Below the pieces are notes generated by a model that saw nothing but the letters and a program-made list of their open reading frames with translations, made no database searches and was not told the DNA's origin. The position numbers were made by a program, and so were the translations under genes. Below are positions 1 to 10,442 of a DNA stretch of 49,365 bases, piece after piece. Origin of the DNA: Fibrobacterales bacterium (GTDB lineage Bacteria > Fibrobacterota > Fibrobacteria > Fibrobacterales > CADBQJ01); the NCBI GenBank assembly GCA_017650365.1, contig JAGCEZ010000093.1, forward strand, positions 1-49,365, in the 5' to 3' direction. The first letter of the stretch is position 1, and each line of letters starts with the position of its first letter.

Positions 1-1861
<1,861 letters not shown>

Positions 1862-1878
1862 CGGTCTCTCCCGCGCGC

Positions 1879-3264
1879 CTAGCCGCAGCGCGCCTTGTCC
1901 GGATCCTTCCCGACGTAGTCGGGGTAGCGGTTGTCGAAGCAGGCGGCGCAGTAGCTTCCGCCGTCCCCGGTGCACTCCTTCATCCCCTCGACGCTCAGGT
2001 AGCCGAGGCTCTCCACGCCGAGCATCCTCGCGATCTCCGCCGGGGTCATGGAGCTCGCGGCCAGCTCGCCCGCGCTCGGGAAGTCCATCCCGAAGAAGCA
2101 GGGATGCGCCACGGGCGGCGACGCGATCCGGACGTGCACCTCCGTCGCGCCCGCGTCCCGGATCATCTTCGAGAGGATCTTGAGCGTGGTGCCGCGCACG
2201 AGCGAGTCCTCGACGACGCAGACGCGCTTGTTCCTCAGCACGCCCTCGATGGGGTTGAACTTCAGCCTGACCTTCTGCTCGCGCACGTTCTGCGTGGGGT
2301 CGATGAAGGTGCGCCCCACGTAGTGGTTGCGGAGGAGCCCGATCTCGAACCGGATCCCGCTCGCCTGCGCGTAGCCGAGCGCGGCGGTGGTGGCGCTGTC
2401 GGGGACGGCGATCACGATGTCGGCGTCCACGGGGCACTCCTTCGCGAGCTGCTTGCCCATCTTCCGGCGGATCTTGTCGCAGCTCTGCTCGAAGACGCGC
2501 GAGTCGGGGCGGCTGAAGTAGATGTACTCGAAGATGCAGTGGGCGAGCCGGTCCCGGTGCGCGAAGCGCTCGGAGCGGAGCCCGTCCTTCGTGATCTCCA
2601 GGAACTCGCCGGGCTGGACGTCGCGCACGTAACGCGCCCCGAGCAGGTCGAACGCGCACGTCTCGCTGGCGACGCACCAGGCCCGGCCCATGCGGGCGAG
2701 CGAGAGCGGGCGGAACCCGAACCCGTCGCGCGCGACGTACATCGCGTCCTTCGTGACGAACACCAGGCAGAAGCTGCCCGTCAGCTTCGCGAGCGCCTTC
2801 TTCACGGCCTCCGCGAGGCAGCCCGCCTCCGTGCGCGCGATCTCGTGCAGCAGGATCTCGGAGTCGGACGTGGTCTGGAAGATGTGGCCCTCCTCCTCCA
2901 TCTCGGCCCGGAGCTCGGGCGCGTTCGTGATGTTGCCGTTGTGCGCGACGGCGATCTGGCCCCACTTGCAGCCCACGAGGATCGGCTGCGCGTTCGCGAG
3001 CGTGCTCGCGCCCGTGGTGCTGTAGCGCACGTGGCCGACGCCGGCGAACCCCTTCAGCAGGTCGATGTCGTGGTCCTGGAGCAGCGCGGAGACCAGCCCC
3101 ATGGACTTGCGGACCCGCACCTTCGAGCCGTCGGCGACGGCGAACCCGGCGCTCTCCTGCCCGCGGTGCTGCAGGGCGTAGAGGCCCATGGCGATGTTCT
3201 TCGCGACGTTCTCGCCGTCGTATATGCCGATGACCCCGCATTCTTCGTGCAAACCGTCGAGCAT
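1879..3264 (-). CDS. purF: Amidophosphoribosyltransferase (first committed step of purine synthesis)
   Basis: PurF transfers glutamine amide nitrogen to PRPP to give phosphoribosylamine. The 461-residue product starts MLDGLHEECGVIGIYDGENV: a short propeptide before the catalytic Cys9, as in Bacillus-type PurF. Canonical glutaminase residues are present (LQHRGQESAGFA, VAHNGNITNAPEL with the oxyanion-hole Asn-Gly, TTSDSEILLHE). The phosphoribosyltransferase domain carries the PRPP loop VCVVEDSLVRGTTL. C-terminal cysteines (CTGDGGSYCAACF), with others upstream, fit the Fe-S cluster type. An AAGGAAG sequence precedes the ATG. It lies 94 nt after glnN and 17 nt before carA. A second, more divergent PurF homologue is at 13495-14967. 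Confidence 0.95.
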   Translation of the reverse strand: MLDGLHEECGVIGIYDGENVAKNIAMGLYALQHRGQESAGFAVADGSKVRVRKSMGLVSALLQDHDIDLLKGFAGVGHVRYSTTGASTLANAQPILVGCKWGQIAVAHNGNITNAPELRAEMEEEGHIFQTTSDSEILLHEIARTEAGCLAEAVKKALAKLTGSFCLVFVTKDAMYVARDGFGFRPLSLARMGRAWCVASETCAFDLLGARYVRDVQPGEFLEITKDGLRSERFAHRDRLAHCIFEYIYFSRPDSRVFEQSCDKIRRKMGKQLAKECPVDADIVIAVPDSATTAALGYAQASGIRFEIGLLRNHYVGRTFIDPTQNVREQKVRLKFNPIEGVLRNKRVCVVEDSLVRGTTLKILSKMIRDAGATEVHVRIASPPVAHPCFFGMDFPSAGELAASSMTPAEIARMLGVESLGYLSVEGMKECTGDGGSYCAACFDNRYPDYVGKDPDKARCG

Positions 3265-3301
3265 CTTCTTCCTTCGGACTGTGGTTCCCTTCCTGCGGCG
3301 A

Positions 3302-3330
3302 ATTCCCGCGTCCTTCCGGAGCGCGGGAAT
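3302..3330 (-). other. Hairpin between glnN and purF
   Basis: ATTCCCGCG (3302-3310) pairs exactly with CGCGGGAAT (3322-3330) around an 11-nt loop, in the 94-nt gap after the glnN stop codon. There is no U-run on either side, so it is not a classical terminator; it may stabilise the glnN mRNA end or attenuate read-through into purF. Confidence 0.4.
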
Positions 3331-3358
3331 CCCCTTCGGATTCTCGTTCGGACCCGGA

Positions 3359-5479
3359 TCAGTAGACGAACAGCATCTCCCTGTACTTGGGGAGCGGCCA
3401 CTTGCCGTCGGGGACGATCCCCTCGACTTCGTCCACCACGGTCCGCAGCGCGGCCATCGCCTCGAGGATCCGCTCGTGCTTCTCGCCGAGCGCCTTCCCC
3501 ATCCGGGCGACCGCGCTCTCGAGGGCCGCGTACTTCTCGCCGAGCTCGCGGGCGCGGGCGCCGACGCCGGGCAGCCCCTGCTCCTTGGCCATCGCGTTCG
3601 CCGACAGGGCCTCGGCGTAGGCCTCGAGGAGCTGCGGGAGGACGATGTCGCGGGCCATGCCGTAGGCGATCTTGCCCTCGATGTGGATCCTCTTGTGGTA
3701 CTCCTCGAGGTTCACCTCGTAGCGGGACTCCAGCTCGCGCCGGTTGAACACGCCGTACTTCTCGAACAGGGCGACGTTCGCCTTCGAGTTCAGCGCCTTG
3801 AGCGCCTCCATCGTGGTGCGCGTGTTGGGAAGCCCGCGGCGTTCGGCCTCGGCCACCCATTCGTCGGTGTAGCCGTTGCCGTTGAAGATCACGCGCTTGT
3901 GCTCCTTCACGATCTTCTGCAGGAGCTTCTGCAGCTCCTCGTGGAAGCGCTTCGCGGGGACCTTCGCCAGCTTGTCGGCGATCATGTCGAACGCCTCGGC
4001 GACGATCGTGTTGAGGACGACGTTCGGTTCGGAGCAGCTCTGGCTGGAGCCCGGGGCGCGGAACTCGAACTTGTTGCCGGTGAAGGCGAAGGGGCTCGTG
4101 CGGTTGCGGTCCGTGGCGTCGCGCGGGAGCGGCGGCAGCGTGTCGGAGCCGAGCTTCATCGCGCCGGCGTGCTTGCTGGACTTGGGCTCGCCCTTCTCCA
4201 GCTGCCCGACGACGTCGGCGAGCTGGTCGCCGAGGTACATCGAGATGATGGCCGGAGGCGCCTCGTTCGCGCCGAGGCGGTGGTCGTTGCCCGCGCCGGA
4301 GACGGCCATGCGGAGCAGGTCGGCGTGCGTGTCGACGGCGTAGATCACCGCGCAGAGCGTGGTGAGGAAGATGGCGTTCTGGTGCGGGTCCTTGCCGGGG
4401 TTGAGCAGGTTGGTCCCGCCGTAGTTGACGGACCAGTTGTTGTGCTTGCCCGAGCCGTTGATGCCGGCGAAGGGCTTTTCGTGCAGCAGGCAGACGAGGC
4501 CGTGGCGGTCGGCGACCTGGCGGAGGACCTCCATGATCTGCATGTTGTGGTCGCACGCGAGGTTGACCTCCTCGAACATCGGGGCGAGCTCGAACTGCGC
4601 GGGGGCGACTTCGTTGTGGCGCGTCTTGGCGGGGATGCCGAGCTTCCAGAGCTCCTTCTCCACGTCGTTCATGAAGTTCAGGATGCGCGCCGGGATGCTG
4701 CCGAAGTAGTGGTCCTCCATCTGCTGGTGCTTGGCGGGGGCGGCGCCGAAGAGCGTGCGGCCGGCCTGGTAGAGGTCGGGGCGCTGCAGGTAGAAGCGCT
4801 TGTCGACGAGGAAGTACTCCTGCTCGGCGCCGAGGGTGACGGTCACCTTCTGGCGCGGGACGCCGAAGAGGCCCATCAGGCGGTCGGCGGACTTCTGCAG
4901 GGCCTGGATGGAGCGCAGCAGCGGGGTCTTCTTGTCGAGCGCCTCGCCGGTGTAGCTGCAGAACGCGGTGGGGATGCAGAGCGTGGCGCCGTTGCCGTGG
5001 CGCTTGATGAACGCGGGCGAGGTGGGGTCCCAGGCGGTGTAGCCGCGGGCCTCGAACGTGGAGCGCAGGCCGCCGCTGGGGAAGCTGGAGGCGTCGGGCT
5101 CGCCGACGATCAGGTTCTTTCCGCTGAAGGCCATGATGGCCTTGCCGTCCTCGGGTTCGAGGAAGGAGTCGTGCTTCTCGGCGGTGGAGCCGGTGAGCGG
5201 CTGGAACCAGTGGGTGAAATGCGTGGCGCCGCGGTCGATCGCCCACTTCTTCATGGCGTGGGCGACTTCGCCGGCGATGTCCGGGTCGAGGGGGGCGCCT
5301 TCGTCGATCGTCGCGAAGAGCTTCCTGCAGATCTCCTTCGGCAGGTAGGCTCGCATGGCCTCCGCGTTGAAGACGTCCTCGCCGTAGAAGCCGAGGTCGG
5401 CCGGGGCGGCCTCCATGACGGGGGCGGCGGGCGCGGCCGCGATCTCCTTGACGGCCTTCATTCTGTATTCGTTGCTCAT
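3359..5479 (-). CDS. glnN: Glutamine synthetase type III
   Basis: This enzyme makes glutamine from glutamate, ammonia and ATP. The 706-residue length and motifs such as [17 protein letters not shown] and [18 protein letters not shown] identify GS-III, the large dodecameric form common in Bacteroidetes, Fibrobacter and cyanobacteria, rather than GS-I. The start [12 protein letters not shown] is chosen because AGGAG lies 8 nt upstream; in-frame codons further upstream would extend through the promoter. A nearly perfect sigma-54 promoter (5525-5540) would start transcription about 34 nt before the ATG. It is divergent from gltB, so GS and GOGAT are probably controlled together from the shared intergenic region. 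purF, carA and pyrG follow on the same strand. Family is certain, symbol by convention. Confidence 0.95.
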   Translation of the reverse strand: MSNEYRMKAVKEIAAAPAAPVMEAAPADLGFYGEDVFNAEAMRAYLPKEICRKLFATIDEGAPLDPDIAGEVAHAMKKWAIDRGATHFTHWFQPLTGSTAEKHDSFLEPEDGKAIMAFSGKNLIVGEPDASSFPSGGLRSTFEARGYTAWDPTSPAFIKRHGNGATLCIPTAFCSYTGEALDKKTPLLRSIQALQKSADRLMGLFGVPRQKVTVTLGAEQEYFLVDKRFYLQRPDLYQAGRTLFGAAPAKHQQMEDHYFGSIPARILNFMNDVEKELWKLGIPAKTRHNEVAPAQFELAPMFEEVNLACDHNMQIMEVLRQVADRHGLVCLLHEKPFAGINGSGKHNNWSVNYGGTNLLNPGKDPHQNAIFLTTLCAVIYAVDTHADLLRMAVSGAGNDHRLGANEAPPAIISMYLGDQLADVVGQLEKGEPKSSKHAGAMKLGSDTLPPLPRDATDRNRTSPFAFTGNKFEFRAPGSSQSCSEPNVVLNTIVAEAFDMIADKLAKVPAKRFHEELQKLLQKIVKEHKRVIFNGNGYTDEWVAEAERRGLPNTRTTMEALKALNSKANVALFEKYGVFNRRELESRYEVNLEEYHKRIHIEGKIAYGMARDIVLPQLLEAYAEALSANAMAKEQGLPGVGARARELGEKYAALESAVARMGKALGEKHERILEAMAALRTVVDEVEGIVPDGKWPLPKYREMLFVY

Positions 5480-5524
5480 TGGGGCTCCTGGTGTTGCCGG
5501 GGTTTTGGTTCCGCGCTCTCTTAC

Positions 5525-5540
5525 GCAAAAACCGTGCCAA
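5525..5540 (-). promoter_or_regulatory. Sigma-54 (-24/-12) promoter of glnN
   Basis: On the minus strand the sequence reads TTGGCACGGTTTTTGC. It has the invariant GG-N10-GC spacing and matches the TGGCACG-N4-TTGC consensus completely. Transcription should begin near 5513, giving a leader of about 34 nt that includes the AGGAG ribosome-binding site of glnN. Confidence 0.92.
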
Positions 5541-5646
5541 CCCGTCGGAAGCCCGAAAAATTTTCCATCCGGGAAATAAAATGGGGGGAAAAACGGCAAC
5601 GGACGCCGGGAACCCGATGGAAGTCGCGGAAAACGAGGGTTCTGCA

Positions 5647-5665
5647 TTTTACACTCTGTGTAAAA
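5647..5665. promoter_or_regulatory. Palindromic operator/UAS candidate, copy 1
   Basis: TTTTACACTCTGTGTAAAA is a perfect 8-3-8 palindrome. It lies about 134-152 bp upstream of the predicted glnN start point, a normal distance for a sigma-54 activator binding site. Confidence 0.75.
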
Positions 5666-5676
5666 CTTCAGCCGCG

Positions 5677-5694
5677 TTTTACAAAATCTGTAAA
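5677..5694. promoter_or_regulatory. Palindromic operator/UAS candidate, copy 2
   Basis: TTTTACAAAATCTGTAAA has the same TTTACA-N5-TGTAAA core as copy 1 and begins exactly 30 bp after it, close to three helical turns, so proteins on both sites would lie on roughly the same face of the DNA. Confidence 0.72.
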
Positions 5695-5761
5695 GCAAAC
5701 CAAGAAAAAACGCGCAGGCAAGCGACTTCCGGCCGGGAAACAGGCCCAAAGGCCTCCTGCG

Positions 5762-5780
5762 TTTTACGTTTTCTGTAAAT
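5762..5780. promoter_or_regulatory. Palindromic operator/UAS candidate, copy 3
   Basis: TTTTACGTTTTCTGTAAAT keeps the TTTTAC-N6-TGTAAA layout with one mismatch in the left arm. It lies 85 bp from copy 2 and about 163-181 bp upstream of the predicted gltB start point, so it could serve the gltB side. Confidence 0.65.
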
Positions 5781-5916
5781 GATGGCGATTTCGCGCTGTT
5801 TTCGCCATATTCCCGTCACCGTTTTCCTGCCGGTTTCCGACGCGCACCGCGCGGAAGAAGGTCTCTCTGGGCCGTTTTTCGGGCCGTTTTCGCCCTTTCC
5901 CGTCCCTCTCTTATAG

Positions 5917-5932
5917 TTGGCACGATTTTTGC
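5917..5932 (+). promoter_or_regulatory. Sigma-54 (-24/-12) promoter of gltB
   Basis: TTGGCACGATTTTTGC has GG (5919-5920) and GC (5931-5932) ten bases apart and differs from the glnN promoter at a single base. Transcription should start near 5943, about 50 nt before the gltB ATG. Confidence 0.92.
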
Positions 5933-5993
5933 GATATAGGCGGGCGACAAAACCTCGAACTCGCGAAAGCGGAAGAGCCCGAAGGACTTTTTT

Positions 5994-8900
5994 ATGCAAG
6001 CGCAAGCCCTCTACGATCCGGCAAACGAACACGACGCCTGCGGCGTCGGCCTGGTCGCCAACGTCAACAACGTCGCCTCCCACCAGATCGTCCTCCAGGG
6101 CATCACGGTCCTCAAGCGGCTGATGCACCGCGGCGCCGCCGGCGGCGACCCGGAAACCGGGGACGGCGCGGGCCTGCTTCTCTCGATGCCGCACCGCTTC
6201 TTCCGCAAGGCCGTGCCCGAGCTGCCCGCCCGCTACGGCGTGGCGATGTACTTCGTGGACAACTCGCTCGCCGCCGACGCCTTCGACGCGGAGATCGCCC
6301 GCATCGCGAAGTCCGAGGGCGTGGAGACGGTCCGCTTCCGCGAAGTGCCCGTGGACCCCTCCGCCATCGGCCGTACCGCGCGCGCGACGCTGCCGCACGT
6401 CCGCCAGGCCTTCTTCGACGGCACGGCGCTGAACGGCAACGCCGCGTTCGACGTCAAGCTCTACGTGATCCGCCGCCTGGCCGAGAAGACCTGCGAAGGG
6501 CTCTACTTCTGCAGCTGCAGCCGCCGGAGCGTCGTCTACAAGGGACTCCTCCTCGCCAGCCAGATCGAGGGCTTCTACAAGGACCTGGACGACCCGGACT
6601 TCGAAAGCCCGCTCGCGCTCGTCCACCAGCGCTACTCCACCAACACCTTCCCCACGTGGCAGCTCGCGCACCCCTTCCGCTACCTCGCGCACAACGGCGA
6701 GATCAACACGCTGCGCGGCAACCTGAACAGCCTGAAGGCGCGCGAGCCGCACCTGAAGAGCGACGTCATCGGCGACGACCTGAAGAAGCTCCTGCCGCTG
6801 ATTCCCGCCGGGCAGAGCGACTCCGCCTGCCTCGACAACATGTTCGAGCTGCTGGTGGCCGCGGGCCGCAGCCTCCCGCACGCGATGATGATGCTGATGC
6901 CGCAGGCCTGGGGCGCCAAGCACTACCTGGGCCGCGACGTGCGCGGCTTCTTCGAATACGAGTCGATGCTGATGGAGCCGTGGGACGGACCGGCCGCCGT
7001 GGCCTTCAGCGACGGCGTGAACGCGGGCGCGATCCTCGACCGCAACGGCCTGCGCCCCGCGCGCTACACCCTCTGCAAGGACGGCCTCTTCGTGATGGCC
7101 TCCGAGACGGGCGTGCTCGACATCCGCGACGACGAGGTGGAGGAGAAGGGCCGCCTGAAGCCCGGCGAGATCATCTACCTCGACCTGGAGAACCGCCGCA
7201 TCCTGAGAAACGCCGAGATGAAGGCGCAGGTGGCGCGCAGCAAGCCCTACCGCCGCTGGGTGGCGGAGAACAAGATGAGCGTGCGCGGGCTCTTCGACGA
7301 GATCACCCCCTCCGACGTGCCCGACGACCTGCTCGCGCGGCAGAAGCGCTTCGGCTACTCCGCCGAGGACCTCACCGTCGTCCTGAAGCCGATGGCCGAG
7401 AAGGGCGCCGAGCCGATCGGCTCCATGGGCAACGACGCCGCGCTCGCGGTGCTCTCGGACAAGCCCCAGCCCCTCTTCGGCTACTTCAAGCAGCTCTTCG
7501 CGCAGGTCACCAACCCGCCGATCGACCCGATCCGCGAAGAGCTGGTGATGAGCCTGACGACCTACATCGGCAACCACGGCAACATCCTCGAGGAGACGCC
7601 GGAGCAGGCGCATCTGATCAAGATCCCGCGCCCGATCGTGACCGAGGAGGAGATCCGCCGATTCGAGAACATCGGCGACAAGAGCTTCAAGGCCAAGGTC
7701 CTCAAGATGCAGTTCCCGCTCGGCGGCGACGCCGACGTCCTGGAAGGGGCGCTGCAGAACCTCGCGGGCGACGCCGTCCGCGCGGTCTCCGACGGGTTCG
7801 ACATCATCGTGCTCTCCGACCGCGACCTCGACTGGGGCTACGCCCCGGTCCCGAGCCTCCTCGCCACGGCGTGCGTGAACCGCGCGCTGGTCGAGGCGGG
7901 CGTGCGCCCCGAGATCGGGCTGATCGTGCAGTCCGGGGAGGTGCGCGAGGTGATGCACTTCGCGCTGCTGCTCGGCTACGGCGCCACGGTCGTCAACCCC
8001 TACCTCGCGTTCGAGAGCATCTCGGGCATGTGCCGGAGCGGCGAGCTCGACGAAGACCCGGTGACCGCCGCCGCGAACTACGTGAAGGCGGTGGACAAGG
8101 GCCTCCTGAAGATCATGTCGAAGATGGGCATCTCGACGCTGCGCAGCTACCGCGGCGCCCAGATCTTCGAGGCGGTCGGCCTGGGCCGCGAGCTGGTCGA
8201 CCGGTTCCTGCCGGGCACGGCGAGCCGCATCGGCGGCATCGGGCTCGCGGAGATCGCGCGCGAGGCGAACGAACGCCAGCGCCTCGCCTTCTCGGACACC
8301 GGCCGCGCCCTCGTCTCGGCCGGGCAGTACTCCTGGCGCAAGGAGGGCGAAAAGCACCTCTGGACGCCGCAGTCGCTGGCCGCGTTCCGCCAGGCGGTGC
8401 AGGGGAACGACTACTCGAAGTTCAAGGTCTATTCGAAGCTGGTCGACGACCAGTCCGAACGCCAGGCCACGCTGCGCGGGCTCTTCAAGTTCAAGAAGAC
8501 GGAGCCGGTGGACATCTCCGAAGTCGAAAGCCGCGAATCCATCGTGAAGCGCTTCGTCTCCGGCGCCATGAGCCTCGGCTCGCTGAGCCCCGAGGCGCAC
8601 GAGGCGATCGCCATAGCGATGAACCGCGTGGGCGCCATGAGCAACTGCGGCGAAGGCGGCGAAGACCCCGACCGCAACACGCCCGCCCCGAACGGCGACG
8701 TCCGGAGCAGCGCCATCCGCCAGGTGGCCTCGGGCCGCTTCGGCGTCACGATCGACTACCTGCGCCGCGCCAAGGACCTGCAGATCAAGATGGCGCAGGG
8801 CGCGAAGCCCGGCGAAGGCGGCCAGCTGCCGGCGCACAAGGTGAACGCGTTCGTCGCGCGCATCCGCCACAGCATCCCCAACGTCTCGCTCATCTCGCCT

Positions 8901-10424
8901 CCCCCGCACCACGACATCTACTCCATCGAGGACCTCGCGCAGCTGATCTACGACCTGCGCAACGCGAACCCCAAGGCCCGCGTCTCGGTGAAGCTGGTCT
9001 CGGAGGTCGGCGTCGGCACGGTCGCCGCGGGCGTCGCGAAGGCGCACGCCGACGTGGTGCTGATCTCCGGCCACGACGGCGGCACGGGCGCCTCGCCCCT
9101 CACCTCCATCAAGCACGCGGGCCTGCCGTGGGAGCTCGGGATCGCCGAGGCCGAGCAGACGCTCGTGCTCAACGACCTGCGCGGCCGCGTCAAGCTCCAG
9201 GTGGACGGCCAGCTCAAGACCGGCCGCGACGTGGTGGTGGCCGCGCTCCTGGGCGCCGAGGAGTTCGGGTTCGCCACGAACCTGCTGGTCAGCCTGGGCT
9301 GCGTGATGGACCGCAAGTGCCACTCGAACACCTGCCCCATGGGCATCGCGACGCAGGACGCGGAGCTCCGCCGCCGCTTCGCGGGCAAGCCCGAATACGT
9401 CGAGAACTTCCTCTTCTTCGTCGCCGACGAGGTGCGCGAGATCCTCGCGGGCCTCGGCCTGCGCTCCCTCGACGAGGCCTGCGGCCGCAGCGACCTGCTG
9501 GAGAAGGACGAGGCGATCGGCTTCTACAAGGCGAAGAACCTCGACTTCTCGAAGATCTTCGAGACCGTCGAGAGCGGGACGAAGGCGCACGACCCCTCCT
9601 TCAAGAAGGAGCCGCTCGAGAACTTCGACCGCCGCGAGATCCTCCCGTTCGTGAAGGAGACGCTCGCGAAGGGCTCCTCCGTCGAGCTCAGCGCCGTCGT
9701 GCGCAACACCGACCGCACCGTGGGCGCCGAGCTCTCCGGCGAGATCGACGAGCGCTTCGGCGCCAAGGGGCTCCCCGAGGACACCGCGAAGATCCACCTG
9801 CAGGGCGTGGCCGGCCAGAGCTTCGGCGCGTTCCTCGCCCCGGGCGTCACGCTCGACCTCGAAGGCGAGGCGAACGACTTCATGGGCAAGGGGCTCTCCG
9901 GCGGCAAGATCGTCGTGCGCCCGCCGCGCAACGCCTCCTTCAAGGCCGAGGAGAACGTCATCGCCGGCAACGTCGTCGGCTACGGCGGCACCTCCGGGAA
10001 GATCTTCGTCAACGGCCTGGCGGGCGAGCGCTTCGGCATCCGCAACTCCGGCATGCTGCTCGTGAGCGAAGGCGTGGGCGACCACGGCTGCGAATACATG
10101 ACCGGCGGGCGGGCGGTGGTGCTCGGGCGCGTCGGCGTGAACTTCGCCGCGGGCATGACGGGCGGCTTCGCCTACGTCTACGACGAGACCGGCCACTTCG
10201 ACCTGAGCTGCAACGTCGATTCCGTGGACCTCGAAAGCGTGCTTCCGGGGACCGAAAGCGAACGCGAGCTGATCGACATCATCGAACAGCACGTCCGGGA
10301 GACCGGCAGCGAAAAGGGGCGCCGCATCCTCGACGACTGGAACGGCGAGCGCCCCAAGTTCGTCAAGGTCTTCCCCGTGGACTACAGGCGGGCGCTCCAG
10401 GCCGCCGCCGAGGCCGCGCCGTAG
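5994..10424 (+). CDS. gltB: Glutamate synthase (GOGAT) large subunit
   Basis: GltB transfers the glutamine amide to 2-oxoglutarate to make two glutamates, working with GltD. The 1476-residue protein starts MQAQALYDPANEHDACGVG. The catalytic Cys16 follows a short propeptide removed on maturation. Next come the class II glutaminase domain (HRGAAGGDPETGDGAG, LAHNGEINTLRGN), the central domain, the FMN-binding synthase domain (PGEGGQLPAHKV, SGHDGGTGASPL), the 3Fe-4S cysteines of CVMDRKCHSNTCPMG and a C-terminal beta-helix (YGGTSGKIFVNG). AAGGA precedes the ATG. The gene is driven by the sigma-54 promoter at 5917 and followed directly by gltD. Confidence 0.97.
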   Translation: MQAQALYDPANEHDACGVGLVANVNNVASHQIVLQGITVLKRLMHRGAAGGDPETGDGAGLLLSMPHRFFRKAVPELPARYGVAMYFVDNSLAADAFDAEIARIAKSEGVETVRFREVPVDPSAIGRTARATLPHVRQAFFDGTALNGNAAFDVKLYVIRRLAEKTCEGLYFCSCSRRSVVYKGLLLASQIEGFYKDLDDPDFESPLALVHQRYSTNTFPTWQLAHPFRYLAHNGEINTLRGNLNSLKAREPHLKSDVIGDDLKKLLPLIPAGQSDSACLDNMFELLVAAGRSLPHAMMMLMPQAWGAKHYLGRDVRGFFEYESMLMEPWDGPAAVAFSDGVNAGAILDRNGLRPARYTLCKDGLFVMASETGVLDIRDDEVEEKGRLKPGEIIYLDLENRRILRNAEMKAQVARSKPYRRWVAENKMSVRGLFDEITPSDVPDDLLARQKRFGYSAEDLTVVLKPMAEKGAEPIGSMGNDAALAVLSDKPQPLFGYFKQLFAQVTNPPIDPIREELVMSLTTYIGNHGNILEETPEQAHLIKIPRPIVTEEEIRRFENIGDKSFKAKVLKMQFPLGGDADVLEGALQNLAGDAVRAVSDGFDIIVLSDRDLDWGYAPVPSLLATACVNRALVEAGVRPEIGLIVQSGEVREVMHFALLLGYGATVVNPYLAFESISGMCRSGELDEDPVTAAANYVKAVDKGLLKIMSKMGISTLRSYRGAQIFEAVGLGRELVDRFLPGTASRIGGIGLAEIAREANERQRLAFSDTGRALVSAGQYSWRKEGEKHLWTPQSLAAFRQAVQGNDYSKFKVYSKLVDDQSERQATLRGLFKFKKTEPVDISEVESRESIVKRFVSGAMSLGSLSPEAHEAIAIAMNRVGAMSNCGEGGEDPDRNTPAPNGDVRSSAIRQVASGRFGVTIDYLRRAKDLQIKMAQGAKPGEGGQLPAHKVNAFVARIRHSIPNVSLISPPPHHDIYSIEDLAQLIYDLRNANPKARVSVKLVSEVGVGTVAAGVAKAHADVVLISGHDGGTGASPLTSIKHAGLPWELGIAEAEQTLVLNDLRGRVKLQVDGQLKTGRDVVVAALLGAEEFGFATNLLVSLGCVMDRKCHSNTCPMGIATQDAELRRRFAGKPEYVENFLFFVADEVREILAGLGLRSLDEACGRSDLLEKDEAIGFYKAKNLDFSKIFETVESGTKAHDPSFKKEPLENFDRREILPFVKETLAKGSSVELSAVVRNTDRTVGAELSGEIDERFGAKGLPEDTAKIHLQGVAGQSFGAFLAPGVTLDLEGEANDFMGKGLSGGKIVVRPPRNASFKAEENVIAGNVVGYGGTSGKIFVNGLAGERFGIRNSGMLLVSEGVGDHGCEYMTGGRAVVLGRVGVNFAAGMTGGFAYVYDETGHFDLSCNVDSVDLESVLPGTESERELIDIIEQHVRETGSEKGRRILDDWNGERPKFVKVFPVDYRRALQAAAEAAP

Positions 10425-10442
10425 CGGAGGATGCGTATCTTT

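Larger units (their letters stand above)
5480..5993. promoter_or_regulatory. glnN-gltB divergent control region
   Basis: This 514-bp gap is AT-richer than the coding DNA and contains no credible gene. It holds outward-facing sigma-54 promoters at each end (5525-5540 minus, 5917-5932 plus). Three copies of a TTTTACA-N5-TGTAAA palindrome (5647, 5677, 5762) lie between them. An inverted repeat ATGGCGA...TCGCCAT (5782-5808) is also present. The layout, distal palindromes plus -24/-12 promoters, is that expected for enhancer-dependent transcription of both genes. Confidence 0.85.

Noticed and set aside
5647-5780. TTTTACA-N5-TGTAAA sites as GlnR/TnrA or CRP/FNR boxes
   Set aside because: Half-site order and spacing differ from TGTNA-N7-TNACA and TGTGA-N6-TCACA, and no such regulator is encoded in the window.
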